The translations under genes were made by a program, and so were the position numbers. 64,000 nt of DNA from Terebella lapidaria (lineage: Eukaryota > Annelida > Polychaeta > Terebellida > Terebellidae). The notes beneath the pieces were generated by a model. That model was not told where the DNA came from, did not search any database, and worked only from the letters and a program-made list of their open reading frames with translations. Shown piece by piece: positions 1 to 11,385 of the stretch; within the stretch, counting starts at the first letter, position 1, and every line of letters begins with the position of its first letter. The stretch lies in the NCBI GenBank assembly GCA_949152475.1, contig OX424568.1:18389667-18453666 (forward strand), given 5' to 3'.

Positions 1-920
1 GTGCAACCGCTCGCTGCAATACCTCAGCATTACTGAGTGATGTTAACTGGCTTACTCTCTCCGAACGACGGAGGAGACATAGACTGTGTTTGTTTTATAA
101 AATTATCAATGGTGTGAGTCCACCTTATTTGTCAAGTATTATGCCATCTACAGTCCGAGAGCGATCTTCGTATAATTTAAGATCAGCTGGTGATATCAGT
201 TTAGGCAATGCTCGGCTGAGATGTTCAAGTACCTCATTTATCCACAATACCACCAGTGAATGGAATCTATTATCATCGGTGCAGAAAAATGCAGACTCCG
301 TCAGCTCTTTTAAGGCAAAACTCAAGCAACGAGACCCACAGTCAAATAGCCTATTTTATATGGGGCCACGCCATGTAAATATTATTTTATCCCGACTGAG
401 GATAGGGTGTAGCTTGTTAAATTATGATTTATGTATGAATTTGCATGTCATTGACACACCGTCATGTCGCTGCGGCCATAATAAGGAAGATCTTTCTCAT
501 TTCTTGCTAAGTTGTCCGTTATATAGTGATGCACGGCGTTCGCTGTTTGCCAACATCGGCGTCACAATCACTGACCCTTACATTCTACTAAATGGATTTA
601 CTGGCCTTTCTTCTGATGCAAACTGTGCCATATTCAACGCAGTAATTCAATACATACTAGAAACCAATCGATTTCGGTTCTGATTCTTCCATTTTACATC
701 GATTCATTCAGTTATAATCCACCCATCAATCATCCCATCTGATCATCTCAGTATCTCATTATGTAAATAATTTAACGTAAAAAAGCTCGTATGTGATTCC
801 TTTGTTGGTACAGTTTTTTTTCTCTATGTTTTGTTGAAACCCATTGATATACGCTTTTGCGTGTTTGGGAATCGGAAAATAAAGTTTACACAAAAAAAAA
901 AAAAAAGAAAAAAAAAAAAA
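1..920 (+). mobile_element. LINE (non-LTR retrotransposon) 3' end, inserted in a Gypsy element
   Basis: The reading frame is followed by about 200 bp of 3' UTR with AATAAA near 880 and an interrupted A-rich tail at about 893-920. The sequence then switches directly to the Gypsy pol region on the opposite strand, so this is the 3' end of a LINE copy that landed in that element. The 5' part lies beyond the left edge of the window, so the target duplication cannot be checked. Confidence 0.85.
3..683 (+). CDS. LINE ORF2 C-terminal part (partial at left edge)
   Basis: The frame is open from the window edge to the TGA at 681-683. It encodes the region after the reverse transcriptase core of a Jockey/CR1/I-like non-LTR element. 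Recognisable parts are the RRRHRLCLFYKIINGVSPPY stretch that follows the thumb, a SYNLRS segment, FIHNTTSEWN, and a C-terminal cysteine-histidine motif (CRCGHNKEDLSHFLLSC, the C-x-C-x7-H-x4-C pattern seen at LINE C termini). The family normally has an endonuclease and the catalytic RT domain upstream; neither is in the window. No stop interrupts the visible part, which suggests a fairly recent copy. The exact clade was not determined. Confidence 0.8.
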   Translation, partial: ATARCNTSALLSDVNWLTLSERRRRHRLCLFYKIINGVSPPYLSSIMPSTVRERSSYNLRSAGDISLGNARLRCSSTSFIHNTTSEWNLLSSVQKNADSVSSFKAKLKQRDPQSNSLFYMGPRHVNIILSRLRIGCSLLNYDLCMNLHVIDTPSCRCGHNKEDLSHFLLSCPLYSDARRSLFANIGVTITDPYILLNGFTGLSSDANCAIFNAVIQYILETNRFRF

Positions 921-2024
921 GTATGTAGCGCCCGCCAGGGCGTCATGAGTGTCCTGAATGTTGGGCAACGGATATGAATCCTTGCGGGTAACATCATTCA
1001 GGAGCCGATAATCGACGCAAAATCTTACTTGGCCGTTCTTTTTACGCACGAGCACCACCTGTGCGCTCCAGGGCGAATCTGACGGCTCAATGCACCCCAA
1101 GCGAAGCATCTTGTCGACCTCCTCGTCTATGATGCTCTGTTGCGCCTGAGGGACGCGTCGTTGACGTTGCCGAATCGGGGCCGAATTGCCGGTGTCGATC
1201 TTGTGTTGGACGACTTGGGTCCGTCCCAACTGTCCATCCGGGTGCATAAAGGTGCCCTGATATTGATGGATCAGGTTAGCGCAACGCCGGTGTTGTTCTG
1301 GCGCTAGTCCGGCGCGATCCACCATCTCTTGTAGATGTGGCGGCAGGTCGCGGTAGTGACTGGCGTCGGCCGTGGACAGGTCGGGCTCCTCTCCGGGTCT
1401 TGGTAGAGCTCCGACAACACTCTCGATCGGACTGGCTATGGCGACAGGGTCGGATCGAGTAAGTGTAATACCGGTATCTGCCGTGTTGACTACAGACACC
1501 TTCACACATTGTCGGTCCAAGGTCGTTAATGTTCTTCCCATGATGAGGTCAGTGTCCTCGGGAAAAGCCGTCAGTGGTTGAATCATCCGTGGATGCTGCC
1601 GAACTCGAACTCTGGAGGTCGGGATTAGCTCTACGATCGCCTCGCTGCATGCGGGGACGGTGACGGCTCGGCGCACAGCCATTCTAACAACATTGGCTTC
1701 AATGTCCTTGTGCGCAAACAGGATTTCTTTGTGTACCTGTATTGTTCCTTCGCCGTAGTTCACCACAGCGTGAGCTTGCCGGAAAAAGTTCATGCCGAGT
1801 ATCATGGCGTCGTGGATGTCAGCTACACAAAATGTCACAATCATATGGTTGGTCCCGACCTGAATTGGGAGGTCGATCAGTCCATCGATTGGGCTTGACT
1901 GTCCGTTGACGTCACAAATCGTGGCCGAAGTATGCTGTAACTGTCGTTGATCGGCGGGGACGTGTCGGAGCTGATCGCGTCGGAGCAAAGAGATTTGCGC
2001 TCCGGAGTCGAGCACAGCTTGCAT
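921..2024 (-). pseudogene. pol: Gypsy pol fragment: aspartic protease and start of RT
   Basis: The fragment begins with a retropepsin-like domain: the catalytic DSGA motif lies about residues 6-9 and the ILGMNFF motif follows. After a linker comes the N-terminal part of the reverse transcriptase, with IRQRQRRVP, LRLGCIEPSDSPWSAQVVLV, RFCVDYRLLN and SYPLP, all typical of Gypsy RT. The family uses protease to mature Gag-Pol and RT/RNase H to copy the RNA; integrase normally follows downstream. Only the first part is present because the LINE interrupts it. This is an element gene, not a host gene. Confidence 0.85.
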
Positions 2025-2075
2025 TGTCTTATCCCCAACGCGTACCGATAACTTCCAGCACTCATGTGCCGCTCT

Positions 2076-2510
2076 CTAATTGTTTATGACGGCCGGAACT
2101 GCGGGGTCGTCCGGCGGTGGCTTGAAGAGTGTGTGCAGCGGCGGTAATCTGGATTCCGGTCCGAATGGGAACGCGTAGAACCCTCCGTCATCGGAGATCC
2201 ACTCCACCTCAGACATACTATCTGTTCCGGTGCCGTTGGCGGTCGGGGGCGACACCCCTTCAGGACGACGATTTTCCCGTGGAGGCCGTTGTGGAAGTGG
2301 CGCGGACACCCCTTCATGAGGGAGAGCCGGCTTTGGGGTCGGAGCTCGACACTTGGTACACACCCCTTCAAGGAGCTGAGGTGTGGGCTGGGCCGGCTGT
2401 GGGGTCGTAACTGTTGGTACTGTTGGTTTGGTAGTTACGACAACCGCAGGTGTGGAGCATGTAACATTGTTCTGTTGCCCGGAAGGTCCTTGCTCTGCAG
2501 CACCTTCCAC
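2076..2510 (-). other. Short frame between gag and pol of the Gypsy element
   Basis: An open frame of 144 codons lies between the gag and protease frames and abuts both. It is rich in Pro and Thr, with the acidic tract MSEVEWISDDGG near its middle, and I do not recognise a domain. It may be part of the Gag-Pol junction region or a linker before protease. In this family gag and pol are often in different frames and joined by programmed frameshifting. Confidence 0.45.
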
Positions 2511-4816
2511 TACTGGTTTAACGACTGAGCCGTTGGCTCTGTCGGGGCCGACTTGGTTTGGTTGCCGATTTGGTTAGGTACTGACAATACTTGATCTGTC
2601 CTTCGGTCAGTACCAGCACCTTTAGGTCGAAAAGTTAGTGGCTTCATGCCATTGCGCACTAAGACGTCTTTAAGCTGGAAACACCGCATCCAGCGATGGC
2701 CGGGCTTCTTGCAGAAGAAGCATACGGCTGGTCGTCCGGGCTGTGGAGGCCGATCACCTTTAGTCGGGGCCGTAGTTCGTAAGACGGAATAGATAGCTGT
2801 CTCCTCACAGAGTCCATTCTCGTCGCTAAGGACGCTCTGGAAAGCTTCCGCCACCCATTCGCGTGAACAGGCTGGCACAGAATGTTCTTCACATCCTTGA
2901 AGGCCGGTCGTGTCACTGTCGGCAGGGTCGTAATAAGCCGCAACTTGTTCAGGGGTCGGCGTTCCTCCCTGATTGATCTGTCCCATAGCACAAGACAGTT
3001 CTTGGTCGACACAATCATCATCCGGGTATCCGCTCACGGAGATGTCGGCACGTCGTGTGCCCCTCTGACGATCTCTGTTTGTCCGTTGCTGACGACTTTC
3101 AGCTTTGAGGACGGCCGTCAGCGCTTCACTGTAACTATGGAAAGTGAACACGCACAGTTTGTCGGCAATGTGGTCGGGTTGGCCGTTGACGAACTGGGAG
3201 ATTACTGTTCGTTGCCGGGACTCTGGCGTGACATCGTCAAACACTTGCTCAGCCAGAGCTTGAAGCCGCTCCAAGTAATGTTCCGCATTCTCCTTCCGTT
3301 CTCTTTTTAGAAACGGAAAATCGTCCCGTTTGGACTGCCGACGAGGTGCGGGTTCCCAGCCCTCCAAGAGCTGACAACGAAACTCCTCCCAGGGAGTCTC
3401 GACCGGAATGTTCAGAGCTAACGCTTCGGCGCGGCCGCGCAGCGTACTCCGGAAGGTCGTTGTTTTATTGAGGTCGGAATATGTGAAGGCCGCAGTGAAT
3501 TGCTCGAAGCTCCGTATGTACTGTGTGAGATTGCCCTCTTTGAAGGTCGCACGCCATTGAGCCGTTTTAGCCATTGCTAACAGTTGGGGCTCAGACGTGA
3601 GTCTCTGGGGCGTGGGCGTGTCGACGCTCACCACAGTCGGCGTTGTTGTGACGGGAGCCGTCGTTGGCGTGACAGCCGGAGCAGTTGAGGTCGTAACAAT
3701 CGGAGCTGCCGAGGTCGTGTTAGCGGGTGCGGTCGGTGCCGTTGTCGCGGAGACGGCGGGCGAAGTAGCAGGTGGTGCCGGAATGCTGTTGGGGTCGTAC
3801 GCTATTGGTGCGACAGGGGCCGTTTGACTGTATTGTGGCGTCACCCATGGTATCCCGACTGAGGGTGGGATTACAGCCGGCGGTGGATATCGGTATGTCG
3901 ATCCGTCTGGGCCTATACCATGGTACACTAATCCGGTTTGTGCCCCATGATAGCCGGTGTCAGCTATCACACTTGGAACGCCACCGTATCCGGGTGGTGG
4001 GTTCATATAGCTGACAGGTGGTTGGTAGTATCCGACAGCTACTCCATTTGAAACACCGCTTGTTGCGCCAGGGTATCCGACTGGCGATACACCGTATCCA
4101 GTGGTGTAGCCGATTGGCTGAGAGATCGGAGGTCCGATCATGGGCACAACACTTTCTGCCGGAGCAGACACAACTGGGTCTTGCGGCGGGGCGAAGCGCG
4201 GCTGTTCTCCGGTAGTCGACGACGGTCGGTACATGGTCGGCGCAGGAGCGCGCGTGTCGGAAGTCGACGTGTCACGGTCGCAGGGTCGGCGATTTGACGT
4301 CAACGGTACTTGGCGAAGTCGCGCTTGCCGTGTGGTGGCGCGAAATTCCGTCGTCGAGTCGCTGGGTCGTTGCGGTCGTAGAGGTGTCACGATCGGGGCA
4401 TCGGTCGTCGCCGGGATGTTCTCTGTCGTTACTCTCGCCTGGCCGGGTTGTGTGTACTCTACCACCGTTGGCTCGGTCGGTATGCGCGAGTACGTCTCAG
4501 TCGCGGGGTCGTGTCGCCTCGGCGTCGTTGACGGCGCCAGTGGCCGATCTACCGAATAAGCGCTCGGCGGGACCGGTTCCGGAACATTGTCAGACTGACA
4601 AACCCACTGTCGTATCCGAGAGTCACTCGGTGGGTGTGTAACCATTGATGTGTCTATGGTTACCGGCCGAACGTTCACTGATAACTGTTCTGGGTCGGTA
4701 GCGCGATATACGCTCGCTCTTTGACGTGAGCGCGTATAGTTTCTGTCGGCAGAGTTCAATAATCTCTGGATTGTTCTGGCCGACGTTGCCGAATACGCCC
4801 TAGCGTGTGCACTCAA
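2510..4816 (-). CDS. gag: Gypsy gag-like polyprotein with CCHC zinc knuckle
   Basis: About 768 codons are open. The first 400 residues are low-complexity and rich in Pro, Thr and Tyr. A retrotransposon capsid-like region follows (WRATFKEGNLTQYIRSFEQF, then WEEFRCQLLEGWEP and ENAEHYLERLQALAEQVF, a typical Gag sequence). Near the C terminus is a nucleocapsid zinc knuckle, CFFCKKPGHRWMRC (C-x2-C-x4-H-x4-C). Gag forms the particle that packages the element RNA. The frame remains open above 4816, and the true start was not determined. Confidence 0.8.
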   Translation of the reverse strand: MSAHARAYSATSARTIQRLLNSADRNYTRSRQRASVYRATDPEQLSVNVRPVTIDTSMVTHPPSDSRIRQWVCQSDNVPEPVPPSAYSVDRPLAPSTTPRRHDPATETYSRIPTEPTVVEYTQPGQARVTTENIPATTDAPIVTPLRPQRPSDSTTEFRATTRQARLRQVPLTSNRRPCDRDTSTSDTRAPAPTMYRPSSTTGEQPRFAPPQDPVVSAPAESVVPMIGPPISQPIGYTTGYGVSPVGYPGATSGVSNGVAVGYYQPPVSYMNPPPGYGGVPSVIADTGYHGAQTGLVYHGIGPDGSTYRYPPPAVIPPSVGIPWVTPQYSQTAPVAPIAYDPNSIPAPPATSPAVSATTAPTAPANTTSAAPIVTTSTAPAVTPTTAPVTTTPTVVSVDTPTPQRLTSEPQLLAMAKTAQWRATFKEGNLTQYIRSFEQFTAAFTYSDLNKTTTFRSTLRGRAEALALNIPVETPWEEFRCQLLEGWEPAPRRQSKRDDFPFLKRERKENAEHYLERLQALAEQVFDDVTPESRQRTVISQFVNGQPDHIADKLCVFTFHSYSEALTAVLKAESRQQRTNRDRQRGTRRADISVSGYPDDDCVDQELSCAMGQINQGGTPTPEQVAAYYDPADSDTTGLQGCEEHSVPACSREWVAEAFQSVLSDENGLCEETAIYSVLRTTAPTKGDRPPQPGRPAVCFFCKKPGHRWMRCFQLKDVLVRNGMKPLTFRPKGAGTDRRTDQVLSVPNQIGNQTKSAPTEPTAQSLNQ

Positions 4817-5124
4817 AATGTCACTTACTGTGTGTTGAGGTGCGAGCGGGTCTTCGACGAGGAACTCCCGTACCAGGTCGACGGGCGGCGAAGACGATCT
4901 CAGGGTCTAATGTTCGTCAATGGAGTCGAACAGGCCGGTCGGTTGTTGTTCCTGTGACAACGGAACTGTGTCGCTCATAACAACTGAGCGGGGGCCGGAA
5001 GGTCGGAAGGTCGGGTTGAACGTAACTTCTTCATCTGTCTGGTCGGCCGACTCACCTCGGAACGCTCCCGGGGCCAATGCCATCACTGTCGGTAAGTCTG
5101 GGTTAGTAATCCGAGACTAGCTCA

Positions 5125-5143
5125 GATCCTGGTCACGGCACCA
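5125..5143 (-). promoter_or_regulatory. Primer-binding site of the Gypsy element
   Basis: On the minus strand the sequence directly after the LTR end is TGGTGCCGTGACC, a typical tRNA primer-binding site for minus-strand DNA priming. TGG begins two bases inside the LTR boundary, which is the usual arrangement. Confidence 0.65.
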
Positions 5144-5144
5144 A

Positions 5145-5899
5145 TGTGATAAATATCGTTCGATGGCCGATATTAGGCCGAATGTCTGTGATCGCTGTGC
5201 TAAATCACAAGGCCGGCAGTAGCAGTTCAATCGTTTATTTGGGATGATAGCCGACAATGTCTCAATCACACCACAGGGCCGCAAACGCACCTACGTCCGG
5301 TGATTTCCCCAGTCGACAACACTATATCCTAGATATTTAGTCCTTTGAACAATCCAACATATGAATATCACAGTTCAGTTATCTAGTAGTCCTCGTGTTA
5401 GGCCTTCGCTTTACAATCACGGCCACAACTTATAACACGTCTGCTCATGAGGACATCCACTTCTCAACTCCTAGCAAAACTGTGGGGCCGGCAACATGTG
5501 GTGTAGACTTTCCCGCCAAATGCATGCGGTGTTATGATTGGGTAGATGTGTGGTGGTGTGAGCTGATGTCACCGGGAAAGTGGGTTTCCCCGGCGCGTGT
5601 CTTGACTACTATGGTCTGTATGTGTGCACGTGATGTGGGTGTTATGCTTGTCATGTTCTATGTTTAGAAGTAGGTGCTTGTGAAGGTCAAGGCCGAAACT
5701 AACTGGGTCGATGTACCGAATGAATGGGGCCGCAAGTGCATGTGGATTGACCTGTGTATGTAACCATGACTACATGGAGTTTATGCTTGTGATCGTATAG
5801 TGTGTACTTGTCCTGTATGTAAGTCATGTAGAATGAATGTTTGTTGTGAAATATGTATGCGCGGGAGGGACGGGGGTTACAGTCGCTAAAATTACTACA
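5145..5899 (-). repeat. 5' LTR of the Gypsy element (right boundary approximate)
   Basis: The inner edge is set by the primer-binding site; the LTR there ends in CA on the minus strand. The outer edge is inferred from TG starts on the minus strand at 5899 (TGTAGTAATTT) or 5881 (TGTAACCCCC), giving about 740-755 bp. The second LTR is outside the window, so the outer end cannot be confirmed. Confidence 0.55.
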
Positions 5900-6917
5900 A
5901 TAAGTGCCTTTTATATGTTCAAAATACAATCTTAAGCGTTCTTACGAGAGAATCGTCTGCAGAGACAAATTCGCTCATTTTCTTTAGATCAATCATGACC
6001 ATAGTTCAAATTCGGGGTTACCAACAAATCCGCGATATATGCTCATATTATACAAAACCACGGTGTAAGCTGCTGCTCTATCCACACGCTTTCTATCCAC
6101 AGAGGCCAAATTGTGAATTTCGGTTTACTTTTGACCTTCTGGCCTACAAATCGTGTTTCCTTGGCGATTCAGTGTGTACCGACTTACACAGATACAAATG
6201 GCCTGAAATCTCATGCTTGTAGATATTTGGAAAAAAAAACAATGATCAGGTGAATTTTGAGAAAATTAGATCGAAACATTACTGTGTAAAATTGGCAATT
6301 TTCTGCACTGAAATGGCTGCAAACTATTCAATACTGACAAAGTACCATGAGATTTCGCCATGTCAAAAACGTTACTTTTCCGGATGGACGACAGGCGGAT
6401 TAGGGACAAATATTCTTGATGGAGCTCATAAACTCATATGGTTCGGTAAGCTAAAAATAATTCAAAATAATTGAGGGCTATTGATTTTTGTTCGAAATCA
6501 ATATGTAGATACCCGGGATCAGATACTGTCACATTTAAATCTGGGAAAACATGATCCTGGTATAAATGGTGACTTCCAGTTTGACCTCTGTTGACTTTAA
6601 ATGGTAAAAAAACTGCAATTCAAAAGGGAGAAAAGAAGATTTCTCCAATAATGTTGACAGGCATTGGAATATTTTTTCCTCCTTACAATGTTTAGAACAT
6701 AAATTGAAGAGCATGATACAATATCGTATTTTTAAAATCAGTAAACATATTATTTCGGATAGTGAGCATATATGGTAGGTCTCTTGGCGACATTGAACTT
6801 AACCTAAGATGACGTTCAGTGGTAAATGTCACGTGCAAACTGAAATGTGTAAATTAACCTCTGTATTTCAAAATATTACAGATTTTCAAAACGACAATTT
6901 CAGTGATTGTTTCATGC
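5900..6917. other. AT-rich intergenic DNA, no gene seen
   Basis: Only short open frames without recognisable domains occur on either strand. The base composition is AT-rich, and no splice-bounded exon or RNA gene could be supported. Confidence 0.6.
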
Positions 6918-7714
6918 TTTAGGCCCAAAACAATTAATTTTCTGTTTCTCGTCCCCGCCCGCCTGTGTTCAAAAGCAGCCTCCCGGATTCTTTTATTTGC
7001 GATTCTCAAATAAATAATGAAAAGTTCCCGCCCCTATTTTGAAGATAGTGAATGATCGAGACACCGAATCACAGCTTGCAACTTAGGCATATATTTAACT
7101 CACCTCCTTGTTTTCACTCTCCTCCAAATGAGAGAAAGACGCTACCAGTTATTCTATGTGGTTACGTGTATATAATAATACATATAAAGTTGTGATCATT
7201 AATTGATTTACTATATTCCTTATGTACACTTCAATGAACATATTGACTACTAGAACGGTTCTCCACAATTACTCATTATGGAAATATATTATCAACTAAC
7301 GGTTTTTGATAATAATAATAATAATAATACTAGTACACAAAATCATCCTGTCTGTGCTGACTGCTAGGAAGATGGCACACCAGGCAGTAGTGTCAAGGTG
7401 CCTGGCCAAGAGGTTTCAAGCCCAAATGAATCAAGCCTCTAGAAATGAAATCATTAAAGTCATGTGTTACACATGATTTCAATTCTAGAGAATTGATTTA
7501 TTTGGGCTTGAATGCGTCTGTGCTTTTTCAATCAATCAATAAATCAAATTTATTTTCATTTCATACGTAAAAATAAAAAATAAAAAGTACCTCCCTACCC
7601 AATTTTCTCTTGAGCTGAGGACGGTATTTTTTGCAAAATAAAATATAAAAAAACCTACCCAGTTTTGAAAAAATAGGAGGACGAGAAACAGAATATTATT
7701 TTTTTAGGCCTTAA
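6918..7714. mobile_element. Non-autonomous inverted-repeat element (MITE-like)
   Basis: The two ends are inverted copies over about 35 bp: TTTAGGCCCAAAAC near 6918, and its near-complement ending at 7714. Both also share TTCTGTTTCTCGTCC. The interior has no coding capacity and holds an ATA microsatellite (about 7309-7330) and a separate 94-bp foldback. The target duplication is unclear and the superfamily is unassigned. Confidence 0.5.
7417..7510. repeat. 94-bp imperfect palindrome
   Basis: The stretch starts with CAAGCCCAAAT and ends with ATTTGGGCTTG. It is self-complementary along most of its length, with CATGTGTTACACATG at the centre. It could form a cruciform or a hairpin RNA. It is followed at 7531-7560 by an (AATC)-rich tail resembling a retroelement 3' end. 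Confidence 0.7.
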
Positions 7715-7952
7715 AGTGGAAAAATAGTTTTTTGGTTTTCGGTTTGAATGCGATCAGTAGCTGTCCCCAGAGCGAGTGTACTGTACATATGTTTCAATGC
7801 TTACAACAATTTGTCAAAATTTGACATTGGAAATCGGATTTTCAAAATAGTTTCACACGAAACGATTCCCATGCAGTGATTCAAATCTACACAACCCCAT
7901 CACTTGAAACTCGTATATGTATGGTATATTTCAGTGATAAAACCCCAATTAT

Positions 7953-8211
7953 TACCCTCGCCCCAATAGGGGCAGAGGGTATTGTAATTGGGTCTGTCCG
8001 TTTGTATGTCTGCCTGTTTGTTTGTCTGTCTGTCCGCGCGCATATCTCAAAGGAGAATGGTCCGATCAACATGAAACTTATAGGGATGAAGCGGTATCTC
8101 AGTGGCTCGGTCCTCCTCGAATCTGGTCAAAATCGGACCTGTTGCCATGGCAACGGAAAATGTAAAAATCAATAATTGGCCATAACTTCGGTTCTAATCA
8201 AGATAATTTTT
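7953..8211 (+). repeat. Repeat R1, left part
   Basis: It begins ACCCTCGCCCC with a small hairpin (CCCTCGCCCC / GGGGCAGAGGG). A pyrimidine-rich GTCTGTCC tract and the GTTGCCATGGCAACGG motif follow. The matching right end (GGGCGAGGGT) lies at about 12005-12014. Everything between is a younger insertion. Other R1 pieces are at 9830-10440 and 13140-13380, so this is a dispersed family. No coding capacity. Confidence 0.6.
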
Positions 8212-9797
8212 AGGTTACCGGACCTATGGTCCGATAACCATTTGCCGTCGCGTTGCGTCCGTCGTCCGTCTGTCGTCCGTCGTCCGTCGTCCATCCACAT
8301 TTTTATCTTTAAAGTTTACAGGCGGATTTTCCTGAAATTTCGCACAAAGCTGCCTAAAAATATTTCAAGACGGTGTTATTTTTTAGTTTTTTTATTTTCG
8401 CATTTTTCTCAAAATGGCGGCCATTTTTGACGAAAAATGGTCAATTTTGGATTTTGGCGGCCATTTTCTCAAAAACTGTCTTTTCAGTTTTGAGATTTTT
8501 GTTTCAAAAGATTCCCCTTATGTACCTTCATGATGTGTATAAGTTTTGTTGCCCTTGAATCGCCGGTCTCCGTGTGGCGGCCATTTTGAATTTTGACGGG
8601 TCGGCGAAAAAAAATGTTTTTGTCCCAAATCGCATTACTATCCATTTTGGGTAATTTCTAGACAAAAAATTTTTTTTCACCCTTTGAAAAAAATTTTGGA
8701 CTTGGAAAATTTTCGGCACTTTTTTCCTTCATAATGAGAGCTGCCAGGACTGTTCTCATAGAACGCTTGAAGATAGAGCTTAGATATTGGCACTTTCAAA
8801 TGGGAAGTCATATATGGCGACTTGTGTGGTGACCTTGGATGACCTTGAAAGGTCAAAACAGCCATTTTTGGGTCGAGAAATGCTCAAATTTGCACCTGGT
8901 CTTGTCTTTTCTCGAAAACTGTCTGATCAGTTTTGAGATTATTGTTTCAAACGATTCCCCTTATATGGCTTTATGATGTTTATAAATTTTGTTGCCCTTG
9001 AACCGCTGGTCTCCGTGTGGCGGCAATTTTGAATTTTTGACGGATCGGCGAAAAAAATTTTTTTTGCCCCAAATCGCATTACTATCCATTTTGGGTCATT
9101 TCTAGGCAAAACAATTTTTTCACCCTTTGAAAAAAATTTTGGACTTAAAAAATTTTCGGCACTTTTTTCCTTCATAATGGGAGCTGCCAGGACTGTACTC
9201 ATAGTATGCTTGAAAATAGAGCTTAGATATTGGCACTTTCAAATAAAAAGTCATATATGGCGATTTGGGAGGTGACCTTGAATTTGACCTTTGATGACTT
9301 GAAAGGTCTAAACAGTCATTTTTGGGTGAAAAAATGCCCAAATTTGCCTCTACAGATGAAATGCATGTGGATAGAGCTTCAGTTTGCATTATGAACATAT
9401 AGGAAGTCATATATGGAACAACTACCGGTAATGATGACCTTGATTTTGACCTTGGATGACCTTGAGTGCTAAATGTCGGGCTTCAAATCTTGAACGTGGC
9501 CTCTGAAGCATAAACTTTTGCACATACAGGTTAGGATTGTGTATAAGCATATAAAAAATTAATGTATAAATAGCACATTTTTTGGTGACCTTGAACTTGA
9601 CCTTAAAGACCTTGAAGGGCAAATCTCAAAATCTGAAATTGGCCTATACACATGAAGTACTTGTTGATAAAGCTTATATGTTTGTATTATGGATATATGA
9701 AGTCATGTGCAGCATACCTAATGGAGACATTGAAATTCACAAAGATGACCTTGACTGATAAATCTCAAAATCATATGTCACCTACAATGCTTAAAAC

Positions 9798-10436
9798 CAA
9801 AATTGTCCGGTAACCTTTCTTAGCCCTTGGGCTAATTTTTCTAACTAATTTTGTATTTTTCCATGGCCAATTCCTGATCATCTGATATATAGCCAGTGGT
9901 CGTACGACCAAAACTCTCCATTATCGCGCGATGTCGAAAAATTGGTGGTCACGGTTTCGATTTTTTTGGGCCAGCGACGTTTCAGTGCAAATGTCTGCGC
10001 TCATAATTTAAAGGCAAACGGTCCGATCGATTCGAAATTTATAGGGCAAAAGTGCAATGGTGATTGCTCAGTCCCTTTAAAATTTTGCCAAAATCGGATG
10101 AAAACGGTTGCCATGGCGACGGAAAAAAGAAAATCACATAATTGGCTCTAACTCCGGTTCTACTTGATATTAATTTTTCCAACTATTTTTGTATTTTTCT
10201 TTAGCCAATTCCCGATCGTTTGGTGTACGACCGATTGTCGTAGGACGAAAACTCTCCATTCTCGCCCGATGTCAAAAAATTGGGGGTCACGATTTCGGTT
10301 ATTTGAAATTAATAGGGCTGGAGTGCTATGTTAGTGGCTCAGTCCTTTTCAAATTTTGCCAAAATCGGGTGAAAACGGTTGCCATGGCAACGGAAAAAAG
10401 AAAATTAGGCCAAGGGCCGAAGATAGGTTACCGGAC
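9798..10436. repeat. Inner inverted-repeat unit with R1-like core
   Basis: It is bounded by GTCCGGTAACC on the left and its complement GGTTACCGGAC on the right, each next to a GCCC(T/A)AGGGC-like palindrome. The interior has two R1-like blocks, each with GGTTGCCATGGC and GGCCAATTCC-type motifs. It looks like a smaller relative nested in the larger element. No gene. Confidence 0.5.
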
Positions 10437-10469
10437 AATATTTAATATTTTAGATGTTAGCCAGGTCAC

Positions 10470-11385
10470 TGGTTGAATTCAAGGTCAAGAGAATATTCAG
10501 CATATATAACATTAAGCATATATCATGTCCACAGTTGATTGCTAAGCTGTAAATTCAATAATCAGAGAGATATTAGCAATTTTGTGCTGTGGCCTTGAAA
10601 ATGAAGGGGCAAAGGTCAAATTCAAGATCATCAAAATATTCAATGTATATCATTTTGTATATCATGTCCACAATTGATTTCCAAGCCATACAGTCAATAG
10701 AGGAGCTAGATATGAGCCAGTTTGTCCCTGGACCTTGAAAATGAGGTCAGAGGTCAAATTCAAGGTCACGAGAATATTCAGCATATATCATTTCCTATAT
10801 GTCCACAATTGATTCCTAAGCTGTAAAATCGATAATAAGTGAGATATTAGCCATTTTGTCCTGTGACCTTGAAAATGAGGTCAAACGTCAAATTCAAAAT
10901 CATGACAATAATCTGCATATATCATTTCCTATATGTTCATAATTGATTGCTAAGCTGTAAAGTCGATAACAAGCGAGATATTAGCCATTTTGTCCTGTGA
11001 CCTTGAAAATGAGTTCGAAGGTCAAATTCAAGGTCATCAGAATATTCAGCATATATCATTTCCTATATGTCCACAATTGATTCCTAAGCTGTAGAGTCGA
11101 TAATAAGCGAGATATAAGCCATTTTGTGCTCTGACCTTGAAACTGAGGTCAGAGGTCAAATCCAAGGTCACGAGAATATTCAGCATATATTATTTCCTAT
11201 ATGTCCACAATTGATTCCTAAGCTGTAGAGTCGATAATAAGCGAGATATAAGCCATTTTGTGCTCTGACCTTCAAACTGAAGTCAGAGGTCAAATTCAAG
11301 GTCACGAGAATATTCAGCATATATCATTTCCTATATGTCCACAATTGATTCCTAGTCTCTAATCTCAATATCAAGTGAGATATTA
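10470..11385. repeat. Sat-A tandem array (about 134-bp unit, about 6-7 copies)
   Basis: Units share TTCAAGGTCA, GAATATTCAGCATATATCA, TATGTCCACAATTGATT, AAGCTGTA, GAGATATTAGCCATTTTGT and GACCTTGAAAATGAGGTCA. Copies are diverged by point differences. The same satellite occurs at 37.61-39.21 kb and briefly at 40.48-40.58 kb. It has many AGGTCA half-sites in both orientations. Confidence 0.85.

Larger units (their letters stand above)
921..5899 (-). mobile_element. Gypsy-type LTR retrotransposon, 5' LTR to start of RT; interrupted by a LINE
   Basis: Read on the minus strand, the order is 5' LTR (about 5899-5145), primer-binding site, leader, gag, an intermediate frame, then protease and the beginning of reverse transcriptase, where the LINE cuts in. 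Protease before RT and the RT motifs place it in Ty3/Gypsy. The rest of pol and the 3' LTR lie beyond the left edge. Its frames are long and open, so it looks rather young, but with one LTR in view it cannot be dated. It is broken at least by the LINE insertion. Confidence 0.85.

Noticed and set aside
3597-4641. Several plus-strand open frames across the Gypsy gag region
   Set aside because: Antisense shadows of the long minus-strand gag frame; composition reflects its Pro/Thr-rich coding.
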